Positions 16,857 through 25,779 of a stretch of DNA of 64,000 nt are shown one piece after another. How positions within the stretch are numbered: the first letter of the stretch is position 1; each line of letters starts with the position of its first letter. A model generated the notes under the pieces. The model had not been told where the DNA came from and made no database searches. It saw only the letters and a list, made by a program, of their open reading frames with translations. The position numbers and the translations under genes were made by a program. Origin of the DNA: Methylobacterium sp. AMS5 (GTDB lineage Bacteria > Pseudomonadota > Alphaproteobacteria > Rhizobiales > Beijerinckiaceae); the NCBI RefSeq assembly GCF_001542815.1, contig NZ_CP006992.1, positions 654,501-718,500 of the forward strand, written 5' to 3'.

Positions 16857-17831
16857 GTGACCGTGAGACAGCCCGCGGCGGCACCGACGCCCGCCCGCGA
16901 TCCGCGTCGCCTCGTCGGCATCGCCCTGATGTGCGTCGCGCCGGTGTTCTTCGCCAGCCTCGATGCCACGGGCAAGGTGCTGGCGGGCGCGGGCGTCGAT
17001 CCGCTGCTCACCACCTTCATGCGCTACGCGGTCAACGTCGCGCTGGTGACCGCCTTGATCAATCCGGTGACACGGCCGGGCGTGGCCCACTCGCGGCGCC
17101 TGCCGCTCCAGATCCTGCGCTCGCTGCTGCTGTTCGGCTCCACCGCCTGCAACTTCCTGGCGCTACGCTCGCTCCAACTCGCCGAGACGATCTCGATCCA
17201 GTTCGCCGCGCCGCTGACCGTCGCGCTGCTCGCAGGGCCCATGCTGGGCGAATGGTCGTCGCGGATGCGGCTCGCGGCGGTGGCGACGGGCTTCGTCGGC
17301 GTCCTCGTCATCGTGCGGCCGGACGCGCTGGCGGCCAAACCGGCGATCCTGTTCAGCCTCGGCGCGATGCTCTGCTACGCGGTCTACGTGATCGTGACGC
17401 GCAAGCTCGCCGCCCACGATTCGACGGCCACGACGGTGTTCTACACCGGGCTCGGCGGGCTCGCGGTGATGAGCCCTCTCCTCCCGTGGATCTGGACGGC
17501 ACCGGCCTCGGGCACGGTCTGGGCGCTGCTGATCGCGGTCGGGCTGTTCGGCACGATCGGCCACTGGCTGCTGGTGCTGGCCCATGCGCGGGCACCGGCA
17601 AGCCTGCTCGCACCCTTCATCTACACGCAGATCCTGTGGTCGGTGCTGCTCGGCTACCTGCTGTTCGGAGACGTGCCGAGCGCCTGGACGATGCTCGGCG
17701 CCGGCATCATCGTCGCCTCGGGCCTCGCCCTGCTGAGCGAGGATGCCTGGGTGCGCCGACAGGCGCGGCGGAGACAGACCGCTCCCCCGCGCATGTCCAC
17801 GCGCACTCAGCGGTGGCGGTGGTGGCGATGA
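16857..17831 (+). CDS. EamA/DMT family transporter
   Basis: Drug/metabolite-transporter superfamily permease of 324 residues with about ten membrane helices in two EamA repeats (from GIALMCVAPVFFASLDATGK and from AILFSLGAMLCYAVYVIVTR). Such proteins export or take up small metabolites; the substrate cannot be inferred. The GTG start at 16857 has AAAGGA six bases upstream and the product begins MTVRQPAAAP. The 3' end overlaps the convergent small secreted-protein gene by 25 bases. Confidence 0.87.
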   Translation: MTVRQPAAAPTPARDPRRLVGIALMCVAPVFFASLDATGKVLAGAGVDPLLTTFMRYAVNVALVTALINPVTRPGVAHSRRLPLQILRSLLLFGSTACNFLALRSLQLAETISIQFAAPLTVALLAGPMLGEWSSRMRLAAVATGFVGVLVIVRPDALAAKPAILFSLGAMLCYAVYVIVTRKLAAHDSTATTVFYTGLGGLAVMSPLLPWIWTAPASGTVWALLIAVGLFGTIGHWLLVLAHARAPASLLAPFIYTQILWSVLLGYLLFGDVPSAWTMLGAGIIVASGLALLSEDAWVRRQARRRQTAPPRMSTRTQRWRWWR

Positions 17832-18097
17832 TGGTGACGGCGGTGATGGTCATGGCGGTTCGAGCGCATCCGGGTGCGGTAGGCGCGCCGGCCGGGATCG
17901 ATGCCGAGCACGCCGTTCACGCCGCCCACGGCACCGCCGACGGCGCCACCCACGATTCCGCCGATCGGACCGGCGACGCGATCCCCCTCGGCCGCGCCGC
18001 GACGCATCCCGCCGGGAATGCCCTGGGCCTGAGCCTCACCGGCGATCGGCAGGAGGCAGAGCATCAGCCCCGCGGCAGCAATGGCGAAACGTCTCAT
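17807..18097 (-). CDS. Secreted glycine-zipper protein with His/Arg-rich tail
   Basis: A 96-residue product. The signal peptide is MRRFAIAAAGLMLCLLPIAG with cleavage near EAQAQG. A glycine-zipper stretch follows (PIGGIVGGAVGGAVGGVNGV) that could insert into or associate with membranes, and then a tail of histidines and arginines (HDHHRRHHHRHHRHR) that could bind metal ions. Its stop lies inside the convergent EamA gene. No named family. Confidence 0.6.
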   Translation of the reverse strand: MRRFAIAAAGLMLCLLPIAGEAQAQGIPGGMRRGAAEGDRVAGPIGGIVGGAVGGAVGGVNGVLGIDPGRRAYRTRMRSNRHDHHRRHHHRHHRHR

Positions 18098-18212
18098 GGC
18101 GGCGATTCCTCTTTGGGAATGAACACTTGCCGGTGCTTCACCCGACAGGTTGCAACCGGATGCCAGCCAACGAAGCGTCGCCCTTGCCGGTTCCGGCCGA
18201 CCGCCTCGCCAT

Positions 18213-18273
18213 CCCCAAGATCCTCGCCCCAAGATCCTCGCCCCAAGATCCTCGCCCCAAGATCCTCGCCCCA
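18213..18273. repeat. 14-bp tandem repeat, four copies plus a partial
   Basis: Four exact head-to-tail copies of CCCCAAGATCCTCG (18213-18268) followed by a partial unit. The array lies in the 5' flank of the glycine-zipper gene, about 115 bases upstream of its start and outside any supported coding region. It looks like a minisatellite made by slippage. Confidence 0.95.
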
Positions 18274-18406
18274 GGGTCGGTGACGAACGGGGGCGTTCCG
18301 CTCCGCCTCGCAGACAAGCTTCCGTCATTCGAGGCCCTGCAACGAAGAACGCCGGCCCCTTGCGGGAGCCGGCGTTCCAAAAATCCTTCGACCCGGCCGG
18401 AGCCGG

Positions 18407-19462
18407 TCAGGTCTGCTGCGTGCGGCGGGGCCGAACCTGCCAGCGTTCGAACGCCTCGGTCACTTCCTCGTCGCGGCCCGGCTCCTGCGGGTTGCGGATC
18501 GCGGCGCCGAGCGCCTTCGAGAGGCTCTCGATCACGTCGTCGATGCGCGCATCCGGCGGCAACCGCTCGCCGGACTCGGCGGCAGGCTTCTGCCCCTCGG
18601 CGGTCTCGGCCGCGGGCTGAGCCTCCTCGGGCCTGGCGGCCTCCGTCGGTGCAGGCTCTTCGATAGCGGCCGGCTCGGGCGCCGGTGCTTCGGCGGGTGC
18701 AAGCTCCTCGGCCTTGGAGGCTTCGGGCGTCGGTTCGGCAGCGGCCGGGAGAGGCTCTTCGGAGGCCTGAGGCTGCTCCTCAGACTTGGTCTCGGAAGGC
18801 GTAGCCGGCTCCGCCACCGCCGCCGCGAGGAGCGCCTCCGGAATCGGCGCGGGCTTCGGCGGCTCGGACGGACGCGCCGGAGCGTCGCGCGGGGGCGACA
18901 CGGGCTTCGACGGGGTGAAGGGCGGACGATTGGAGCCGAAGCGCGGCTCGATCAGGTCGAGCACCGCATCGAGGGCAGCGTTGCTCAGGGGGATGTCGCC
19001 CGGATTCGGAACGCCGGTGATCGCGATCGACTGGCCGTCATAGGCCTTGTCCGTCGTCACTTCGGCGCCGAACCAGACCGGCGGCGTGAAACCCTGCGCG
19101 GCGGCGGCATCGGAGAAGACGAGGCTGACGATGTCGAGGCCCGACGGACGCACGTAGCGATCGACCAGCGCCTCGACCGAACCACCGAGCGAGACCGTGG
19201 TGCGCTCGTAGACCGCCCGGCCCTGGCAGACGTCGAGGAGGGCGTCGCCGTGGGCGCGCGGCACTTCGGTGCGCTCCTCGGCCATCGCCCCCTCGGCGCC
19301 GGTCATCAGCACGAGGAAGCAGTTGGTGCCCTGCAGCCGCACGAACGAGGTCCGCCCGGCCTGCGGCGCGAAGTAGCCTTCGGTGACGCGGGACCCGCCC
19401 CGCTCCTTCCGCAAGAGACGGACCAGAGAGGGCGCCACGAGAAACCGGCGAACGACACTCAT
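18407..19462 (-). CDS. Degenerate CYTH-like domain protein with Pro/Ala/Glu-rich tail
   Basis: A 351-residue protein. Residues 3-150 follow the CYTH fold pattern: VRRFLVAPSLVRLL, EGYFAPQAGRTSFVRLQGTN, DVCQGRAVYERTTVSLGG, and WFGAEVTTDKAYDGQSIA, the last matching the EVTxDxxYxNxxLA block of CYTH proteins. The first CYTH signature ExExK is lost (SVVRRFLV in its place), so it is probably not an active triphosphatase. Residues 165-305 are a low-complexity Ala/Pro/Glu linker; a conserved short helix follows (DARIDDVIESLSKALGAAIR). Likely a binding or scaffold protein. Confidence 0.6.
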   Translation of the reverse strand: MSVVRRFLVAPSLVRLLRKERGGSRVTEGYFAPQAGRTSFVRLQGTNCFLVLMTGAEGAMAEERTEVPRAHGDALLDVCQGRAVYERTTVSLGGSVEALVDRYVRPSGLDIVSLVFSDAAAAQGFTPPVWFGAEVTTDKAYDGQSIAITGVPNPGDIPLSNAALDAVLDLIEPRFGSNRPPFTPSKPVSPPRDAPARPSEPPKPAPIPEALLAAAVAEPATPSETKSEEQPQASEEPLPAAAEPTPEASKAEELAPAEAPAPEPAAIEEPAPTEAARPEEAQPAAETAEGQKPAAESGERLPPDARIDDVIESLSKALGAAIRNPQEPGRDEEVTEAFERWQVRPRRTQQT

Positions 19463-19707
19463 TCACTTCCCTCCGCGGGTCGGCACGCACCGGTCCGGGA
19501 CCGCCCCCGGACACTCGGCCTTCGGGGCGCCGATCCCGAACGGGATCGGCTGCCGCCCACCGTATTGGACATGGGCGGTCCGCGAAGACCGGGGCGTTAA
19601 CCTGTTCTTCACATGGACCTTCATGGCGAAGTGATGGGCCCGAAACAACCACGCGGCAAGCCTGGAGGCCGAAAAGGCGTGGAATTCATCGGGTCGATCC
19701 CATGAAT

Positions 19708-20124
19708 TCAGCCCTCGGGTTCGAAGCCGAGGGCGACGCCGTTCATGCAGTAGCGCAGGCCCGTCGGGGCCGGCCCATCCTCGAAGACGTGGCCGAGATG
19801 GCCCTTGCAGCGGGCGCAATGCACCTCGGTGCGGGTCATCCAGTGGCTGCGGTCGACCGTCGTCTCCACCGCCTCGTCGAGCGGCGCGAAGAAGCTCGGC
19901 CAGCCGCTGCCCGACTCGTACTTGGTGCCGCTCTCGAACAGCGGAGCGCCGCAGCCGGCGCAGACGAACGTGCCGGGGCGCTTCTCGGCGTTGAGGCCGC
20001 TCGTGCCGGCCCGTTCGGTGCCGTGCTCGCGCAGCACGCGGTACTGCTCCGGCGTCAGCGCCGCGCGCCATTCCTCTTCCGTGCGGATCTCGGGATCTGT
20101 GCCGATGACGTCGGATCCGGCCAT
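19708..20124 (-). CDS. msrB: Peptide-methionine (R)-S-oxide reductase
   Basis: Repairs R-methionine sulfoxide in proteins using thioredoxin. The 138-residue product has the two zinc CxxC motifs (C55/C58 in VCAGCG and C103/C106 in HCARCK), the GSGWPSF substrate motif and the catalytic Cys126 in RYCMNGV. The start at 20124 has CGGAGG at good spacing; longer readings are not supported. It is followed in the same direction, upstream, by the YihY gene, 103 bases away. Confidence 0.95.
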   Translation of the reverse strand: MAGSDVIGTDPEIRTEEEWRAALTPEQYRVLREHGTERAGTSGLNAEKRPGTFVCAGCGAPLFESGTKYESGSGWPSFFAPLDEAVETTVDRSHWMTRTEVHCARCKGHLGHVFEDGPAPTGLRYCMNGVALGFEPEG

Positions 20125-20227
20125 GTCGCGTTCCTCCGGTGCTTTTCTCGTTTGGCAAGATGGTGCCGGGCACCGCTTGTCACGAGTGCGACCCTCCCGC
20201 GCAAGAACGGATGATGCGTTGTTCGCC

Positions 20228-21385
20228 TCAGGCCGCCGCACCCACGGTGTCGGCCATGCGCGCACCCCGCTGCCCCAGCGGCTTCTGCGGACTCGTGGTC
20301 GAATCGCGGGCGGTCTGGTGCTCGATCTCGGCGTTGATCTCGCCGCCCAGCAGCACGATCGTCGCCGAGATCCAGATCCAGGTCATGAAGCCGATCACGG
20401 CGCCAAGCGAGCCGTAGGTCTCGTTGTAGTTGCCGAAGTTGGCGACGTACCAGGAGAACATGATCGAGGCGATGAGCCAGAGCAGGCCCGCCACCACGCT
20501 GCCGGCGCCGACCCAGCGCCAACGCGCCCGCTCCCGGCTCGGGCCGTAGCGATAGAGCACGGCCAGCCCGCCGAGCAGGACGAGGAGCAGCACCGGCCAG
20601 CGCGCCATGGCGATGAGGCGGGCTCCGTCGCCGAGGCCGAGGAAGTTGAACACCACCGGCAGTACGACGATCGAGATCAGCGCCAGGATGGTGAAGAGCA
20701 GCGCACCCGCGGTGAAGGTAAGCGAGCGGACGTTGAGCCAGAAGAAATTGCGCTTCTCCTCCTCCTCGTAGACGACATTGAGCGCATCGAACATCGCCTT
20801 CATCGCGGCGTTGGCGCTCCACAGCGACAAGGTCAGGCTGGTGAAGAAGGTGAAGCCCAGCGCACCGCCCCCCTTGGTGGCGATGCGCTTCACCTGCTCG
20901 CCGATGATCTCGGTGGCGCTCTCCGGCAGCACGCCGTGCAGGGTGGAAAGGTGGACGTTGATCGTGTTCACGTCGGCCACGAGCCCGTAGCAGGTGACGA
21001 GCGCGGCAATCGCCGGGAACAGCGAGAGCAGGGTGTAGAAGGTCACGCCCGCCGCGACCGAGAGCACCCGGTCCTTGTTGAATTCGAGGTAGACCCGCGT
21101 GGCGATATCCCACCAGCCGGGCGACGGGATCTCGCCGGGATGGTCGGCGGCGCGCCCCCGATCGGCTTGCGTCGCCGCGACCCAGCGGGCGGAGCGCCCC
21201 TCGTGGGAATGGGCGCCGCCGTTGCGCTCCTTGGCCTCCTCGGCCGCAGGCTCGTCGTCCGCGTCGGGCCGGCGCCGGGACGCGGCGGCGAGCGCGACCA
21301 GCGCCGCACCCATCATCAGGGTCCAGAGCACGGAGGCCGTGCCTTCCGCGGGCAGGCGGGGCGGAGTCTGGGGGGAGGACGGCAT
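20228..21385 (-). CDS. YihY/virulence factor BrkB family membrane protein
   Basis: A 385-residue protein. A short N-terminal membrane segment ([20 protein letters not shown]) and an acidic linker precede the YihY domain, which begins [20 protein letters not shown] and [20 protein letters not shown] and has six membrane helices; [20 protein letters not shown] and [12 protein letters not shown] are family hallmarks. Early claims that this family is RNase BN are wrong, and its function is unknown. Start at 21385 (MPSSPQTPP) with a GGGGGAGG site. Confidence 0.88.
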   Translation of the reverse strand: MPSSPQTPPRLPAEGTASVLWTLMMGAALVALAAASRRRPDADDEPAAEEAKERNGGAHSHEGRSARWVAATQADRGRAADHPGEIPSPGWWDIATRVYLEFNKDRVLSVAAGVTFYTLLSLFPAIAALVTCYGLVADVNTINVHLSTLHGVLPESATEIIGEQVKRIATKGGGALGFTFFTSLTLSLWSANAAMKAMFDALNVVYEEEEKRNFFWLNVRSLTFTAGALLFTILALISIVVLPVVFNFLGLGDGARLIAMARWPVLLLVLLGGLAVLYRYGPSRERARWRWVGAGSVVAGLLWLIASIMFSWYVANFGNYNETYGSLGAVIGFMTWIWISATIVLLGGEINAEIEHQTARDSTTSPQKPLGQRGARMADTVGAAA

Positions 21386-21517
21386 GATTCGCGGGGTCGG
21401 GCGCAAGCGCCTGGATGAGACGCCGTTCAACCCCGGATCAGGCTTGGCCGTTCCCTCGAACCGCCGCGCATCCACCGGAAACGCCGGGACGGGAGACGGC
21501 TTCGGCGCGCGTGCCCC

Positions 21518-22984
21518 TCAGGCGACCTCGCGCTCGGGCAGCGGCGCCTCGAGCGTGAGGACGAGGCCGCGGCTGCGGTAGTCGATTTTGGCCTCGCCGC
21601 CGAACTCGGCCGCCAGGACCCGCTCGATCATGCGCGTGCCGAACCCGATCCGCGACGGCTTCTCGACCGGCGGACCGTCGAATTCCTCCCAGCGCATCAG
21701 CAGGCGCTTGGACGCATGACCCTCGACGTCCCAGTTGAGGATGATGCGGCCCGAATTGTTCGAGAGGCCGCCATACTTCACGGCGTTGGTGGCGAGTTCG
21801 TGCAGCGCCATCACCACGGCCAGCGTCAGGCGGGAGGTGAGGCGCACCTCCGGCCCGCCGAAGCGGATGCGGTTGCGCGGGCTGACCCGGAACGGCTGCA
21901 GGGCGCTCTCCACCGCCTCGGCGAGGGTCGCCCCGGCGGTGGCTTCCGAGGTGAGGATGTCGTGGGCGGTGGCGAGCGAATTGAGGCGCGCGTCCAGCGT
22001 CCGGCGGGCGTCGTCGAGCGAGGCGGCGTTGCGCAGGGTCTGGTGGGCGATGGATTGGACCGTGGCGATCGAGTTCTTCACCCGGTGCTTCATCTCGGCG
22101 GCGAGCAGGCTGCGCTGCTCGTCGGCCCGCTTGCGGTCGGTCACGTCCAGCGAGATGCCGGCCATGGAATGCGGCGCTCCGTCGGCCCGGTAATAGGCCC
22201 GGCCGCGCAACTGCACCCAGCGCACCTCGCCGCCGGATGCCGTGACACGGTGCTCGACGTCGTAATCGCTCCGACGGTCGATGGCCGCCTGCATCGCGGC
22301 CTGCATCCGCTCGCGATCCTCCGGCACCACCGCCTCGACGAGGTCGTCGTAGCTGAAGGGCTCGCCGAGCGGGCGCCCGAAATTCTCTTTGCACAGGTCG
22401 GAGGCGACGAGCCGGCGCTCGGCGAGATCGAGGGACCAGGCACCGAGCCGGCCGGCGGCCAGCATGAATTCGAGGCGGTGCTCGCTACGGGTGAGGTCGT
22501 CGTTGCGGCGCTCGACCTCCTGCTCCAGGGCGTCGCGGTCGCGCTGGAGCCGGACCATCCGGTCGCGCTCCAGGGTCACGTCGAACTGCGAGGCGAAGAA
22601 GTAGGTGAGTTGCCCCTCGTCGTCGAAGACCGGCGAGATCAGCAGGCGATTCCAGAAGACCTCACCGCTCTTCTTGTGGTTGAGAAGGTCGATCTCGACG
22701 GGCACGCGCCGCTCGATGGCGTCACGGATCCGGGCGACGTCGCGCGGATCCGTCTCCGGCCCCTGCAGGAAGCGGCAGTTGCGCCCCAGGATCTCTTCGC
22801 GGCTGTAGCCCGTGAGCTTGCTGAAAGCTCCGTTGACGAAGACGATCGGGTTGTCGGGCCGGTGCGGGTCGGTGATCAGCATCGGCATCCGCGTCGCCTT
22901 GACGGCGGCGGCGAACGGGTCGGAGCTTTTGGAAACGCGGACCAGTTCAGCCTCGATCCGGTCCTGCTCGGCACTCTTGGTCAC
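21518..22984 (-). CDS. LOV-PAS-HWE histidine kinase (blue-light sensor)
   Basis: A 488-residue cytoplasmic sensor kinase. The N-terminal LOV domain (about 25-135) has the flavin-adduct motif GRNCRFLQG with the photoactive Cys70. A short coiled coil (about 138-168) leads to a second PAS domain (169-285, with VRWVQLRGRAYYRADG and a PAC-type end). The kinase is of the HWE type: phospho-acceptor His299 in AEMKHRVKNS, N-box HELATNAVKYGG (394-405), WEE at 431-433 and G-box GFGTRMIERVL. Blue light would trigger phosphotransfer to an unlinked response regulator. No regulator gene is adjacent. It reads in the same direction as the malonyl-CoA synthetase gene upstream but 206 bases apart, so it probably has its own promoter. 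Confidence 0.92.
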   Translation of the reverse strand: MTKSAEQDRIEAELVRVSKSSDPFAAAVKATRMPMLITDPHRPDNPIVFVNGAFSKLTGYSREEILGRNCRFLQGPETDPRDVARIRDAIERRVPVEIDLLNHKKSGEVFWNRLLISPVFDDEGQLTYFFASQFDVTLERDRMVRLQRDRDALEQEVERRNDDLTRSEHRLEFMLAAGRLGAWSLDLAERRLVASDLCKENFGRPLGEPFSYDDLVEAVVPEDRERMQAAMQAAIDRRSDYDVEHRVTASGGEVRWVQLRGRAYYRADGAPHSMAGISLDVTDRKRADEQRSLLAAEMKHRVKNSIATVQSIAHQTLRNAASLDDARRTLDARLNSLATAHDILTSEATAGATLAEAVESALQPFRVSPRNRIRFGGPEVRLTSRLTLAVVMALHELATNAVKYGGLSNNSGRIILNWDVEGHASKRLLMRWEEFDGPPVEKPSRIGFGTRMIERVLAAEFGGEAKIDYRSRGLVLTLEAPLPEREVA

Positions 22985-23190
22985 GTTCGGACGAAACTCC
23001 GAGGGTTCAAGACTGAAAATACATGGACCGCCATCGCGTCCACGCCACCGGGACGCAGGCCCCCCGGAGCATGGGCGGGCTCATAACACCGGTCACCGCC
23101 AGCATCGCATCACAGGCTTGAGAGCGCCAGCGCGCGGCACTCTCGACGGGTCCTGACAGGAGAACCCGCCGACGCGCGCGGGCGACGGCG

Positions 23191-24723
23191 TCAGCCGCGG
23201 TAGAGGTCGGCGTGGGTCTCGCGCAAAAGGTTCTTCTGCACCTTGCCCATGGCGTTGCGCGGCAGTTCGGCTGCGAACAGCACCCGCTTGGGCCACTTGT
23301 ACTTGGCCAGCCGCCCTTCCAGCGCGGCGAGGACCGCCGCCTCGTCGGGCGCGCCCTCACCCGGCACCACCACCGCCGTGACGCCCTCGCCGAAATCGGG
23401 ATGGGCCAGACCGATCACCGCCGATTCGACGACGCCGGGCAGCGCGTCGATCTCGACCTCGATCTCCTTCGGGTAGACGTTGTAGCCGCCGGTGATGATG
23501 AGGTCCTTGCCGCGGCCGACGATGTGGACGTAGCCGTCGCGGTCGATCTTGCCGAGATCGCCGGTGATGAAGAAGCCGTCCACCTTCAGCTCGGCGGCGG
23601 TCTTCTCCGGCATGCGCCAGTAGCCCTGGAACACGTTGGGGCCCTTCACCTCGATCATCCCGACTTCCTCGGGCCCAAGGGGCGCGCCGGTTTCGGGATC
23701 GACCACGCGCAGGGTCACCCCCGGCAGCGGAAAGCCGACCGTGCCGGCCCGCCGCGCGCCCTCGTAGGGGTTCGAGGTGTTCATGTTGGTCTCGGTCATG
23801 CCGTAGCGTTCGAGGATGGCGTGGCCGGTACGCTGCGCCCATTCCCGGTGCGTCTCGGCGAGCAGCGGCGCGGAGCCCGACACGAACAGGCGCATAGGGG
23901 CCGCCGCCTCGCGGGTGAGGCCGGGCTCCTTGAGCAGCCGCGTGTAGAAGGTCGGCACCCCCATCATCGCGGTGGCCCGCGGCATCAATTCGAGGATCTT
24001 CTTCGCATCGAGCCGGGGCAGGAACAGCATCGTGCCGCCGGTGGCGAGCACGATGTTGGTGGCCACGAACAGCCCGTGGGTGTGAAACACCGGCAGGGCA
24101 TGGATCAGAACGTCGCGCTCGGTGAAGTGCCAATACTGCGCCAGCGTGAGCGCGTTGGAGGCGAGGTTGTCATGGCTCAGCATGGCGCCCTTGGAGCGCC
24201 CGGTCGTGCCCGAGGTGTAGAGGATCGCCGCGAGGTCGTCGGCCCCGCGGGGCACGTCCGCGAAGTCCGGGCTCGCCGCATCGGCGGCCTCACTCATGCT
24301 GCCGCACCCGGATGCGTCGAGGGTGCGGACCTGCTTCACCCCGGCCTCCCGGGCGACCGCCGACAATTCGGCCTCACGGGCGGGATCGCAGACGAACAGG
24401 GCCGGCTCGGCATCACCGAGGAAGTAGGCGACCTCGGGTCCCGTGTAAGCGGTGTTGAGCGGCAGGAAGACCGCCCCCGCCCGCACCGCGCCGAGATAGA
24501 GGAAGATCACCTCGGCGCTCTTCTCGACCTGCACCGCAACCCGGTCGCCGGGCTTCACGCCAAGGGCCTGGAGCGCGCTGGCATAGGCGCCGGAGCGAGC
24601 CAGAAGGTCGGCATAGGTATAGCGCGCGCCCTCCGAGGTCTCGATGAAGACCTTGGCGCCCGGATCGGCCGGGCAATGGGTGCGCACGAGGCCGAACAGG
24701 TGATTGACGATCGGTTCGGCCAT
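23191..24723 (-). CDS. matB: Malonyl-CoA synthetase / AMP-dependent acyl-CoA ligase
   Basis: ANL-superfamily ligase of 510 residues that activates a short dicarboxylic or related acid to its CoA ester through an acyl-adenylate. It has the P-loop YTSGTTGRSKGAMLSH, the MMGVPTFYTRLL block typical of MatB, the ERYGMTETNM motif, ITGDLGKIDRDGYVHIVGRGKD and the catalytic lysine region LPRNAMGKVQKN. Malonate is the best guess; methylmalonate is possible. The start at 24723 (MAEPIVNHLFGL) fits the family. No malonate transporter or malonyl-CoA decarboxylase gene is next to it. Confidence 0.82.
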   Translation of the reverse strand: MAEPIVNHLFGLVRTHCPADPGAKVFIETSEGARYTYADLLARSGAYASALQALGVKPGDRVAVQVEKSAEVIFLYLGAVRAGAVFLPLNTAYTGPEVAYFLGDAEPALFVCDPAREAELSAVAREAGVKQVRTLDASGCGSMSEAADAASPDFADVPRGADDLAAILYTSGTTGRSKGAMLSHDNLASNALTLAQYWHFTERDVLIHALPVFHTHGLFVATNIVLATGGTMLFLPRLDAKKILELMPRATAMMGVPTFYTRLLKEPGLTREAAAPMRLFVSGSAPLLAETHREWAQRTGHAILERYGMTETNMNTSNPYEGARRAGTVGFPLPGVTLRVVDPETGAPLGPEEVGMIEVKGPNVFQGYWRMPEKTAAELKVDGFFITGDLGKIDRDGYVHIVGRGKDLIITGGYNVYPKEIEVEIDALPGVVESAVIGLAHPDFGEGVTAVVVPGEGAPDEAAVLAALEGRLAKYKWPKRVLFAAELPRNAMGKVQKNLLRETHADLYRG

Positions 24724-24877
24724 CGCGCGCTTCCTCACCAAATGCCCTGGGATCGATGTTCTTGCGACGGATCCTTGCGGCGGATCCTTGCCCTCCGCAT
24801 TGGCGCGGGCGCGCGCTTCGTTCAAGCGGGAACGACCGGGAAGACGGCCAGGCGGTCGCAAGGCCGTGCCCGCTGTC

Positions 24878-24976
24878 ATACCAAATCCGATCGATCCCTG
24901 CGGGATGGCGGATTTGGACCTCGCTCAGGCGTCGCGCGGACTTGCCGATACAGTCTCCGCTTGGATCAAGCGGGGA
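24878..24976. repeat. Dispersed ~98-bp intergenic repeat, copy A
   Basis: Contains an imperfect inverted repeat (CCAAATCCG against CGGATTTGG), a CCTCGCTCAGGCG block and the end segment GCTTGGATCAAGCGGG. A homologous copy with the same block order is at 33001-33098. It lies in the gap upstream of the malonyl-CoA synthetase gene. Confidence 0.75.
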
Positions 24977-24987
24977 TTGTATCGGCT

Positions 24988-25428
24988 CTACTCCGTCGGG
25001 ATGCGCCCGACCGAGCAGAGGGTGCGGAGCGCCCCGGCGCTGTCGGTGTAGCAGCTCGCCGACCAGCCGTTCTGCTGGATGAAGGATTTGCGCCCCTCGC
25101 GCAGAGCCGTCTGGTAGGCCCGCGCCAGGATCGGTTGCACGGTCGCGGCCGGCTCGCCGACCACGAGTTCGGAGGCGATCGTCAGCTCGCGGAAGAACTC
25201 GGCGGAGGGCGAGGGATCGCCCGAGGAGGCCTGCACGATGGGCTGGGTGCGGCAGGTGAGATCGAGCCGGACCCCGCTCGCGGCCCGGACGTCGATGCTC
25301 GGGCCGACCCGGCGGCCGGCCTTCTTCGCCCCCGTCGCATGGGCGATGCGGGCGGCGAGCGCGTCGCACTCGTCGGCCTGCGCGGCGGTGGACAGGAGGA
25401 ACAGGACGGCAAGAAGCGGGCGAAGCAT
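24988..25428 (-). CDS. Secreted hypothetical protein, 146 aa
   Basis: Signal peptide MLRPLLAVLFLLSTAAQADE with cleavage after residue 18 or so, followed by a mature domain with four cysteines (DECDALAARI, DLTCRTQPI, SASCYTDS, TLCSVG). Likely periplasmic with disulfides. No family recognised. Start at 25428 places the signal peptide first; the longer in-frame reading adds a polar stretch. It is divergent from the collagen-like gene. Confidence 0.62.
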   Translation of the reverse strand: MLRPLLAVLFLLSTAAQADECDALAARIAHATGAKKAGRRVGPSIDVRAASGVRLDLTCRTQPIVQASSGDPSPSAEFFRELTIASELVVGEPAATVQPILARAYQTALREGRKSFIQQNGWSASCYTDSAGALRTLCSVGRIPTE

Positions 25429-25779
25429 GGCGGTGGTTCGGTCTCGAAGGTCGCAAGCCAAAGTCACAAGCCTCGGCCGGCCGCGCCCATGCAGGCTGTC
25501 GGCGGACCGTGCACTCTGCCGGCCTTCTTAAGGGATCGACCGGCGGATGGCTTCCGGTTTTCGCGGGATGTCTCCGCACGGTGTGCGCCGGCTTCGCCCC
25601 AAGTGGGCCGGATCTGTGGACACAATCAGAAAGAGCATTCCGCTCCAGCCGCTTGGCCTGTGGATGGATCATGTGGACGGGTGTGGACGGCGCCGCGGGC
25701 TTGACCCTGGCCGGGCGGCAACCGAAACCTTCCCTCCGCCGCGCCGGAAGACGCGCGGAACAAGATCGGAGGAGCGAGC
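25429..25779. other. 351-base divergent intergenic region
   Basis: Separates two genes for secreted proteins transcribed away from each other. It contains direct repeats of TGTGGAC (near 25615, 25672 and 25681) and a good GGAGGAGCGAGC ribosome site at the downstream end. No RNA motif or clear operator was recognised. Confidence 0.4.

Noticed and set aside
23212..25704. Very long open frame on the plus strand (830 codons)
   Set aside because: It runs antisense to the malonyl-CoA synthetase gene and the next secreted-protein gene, has biased composition (Arg, Glu, Gly, His) and no domain. High GC makes such shadow frames common.
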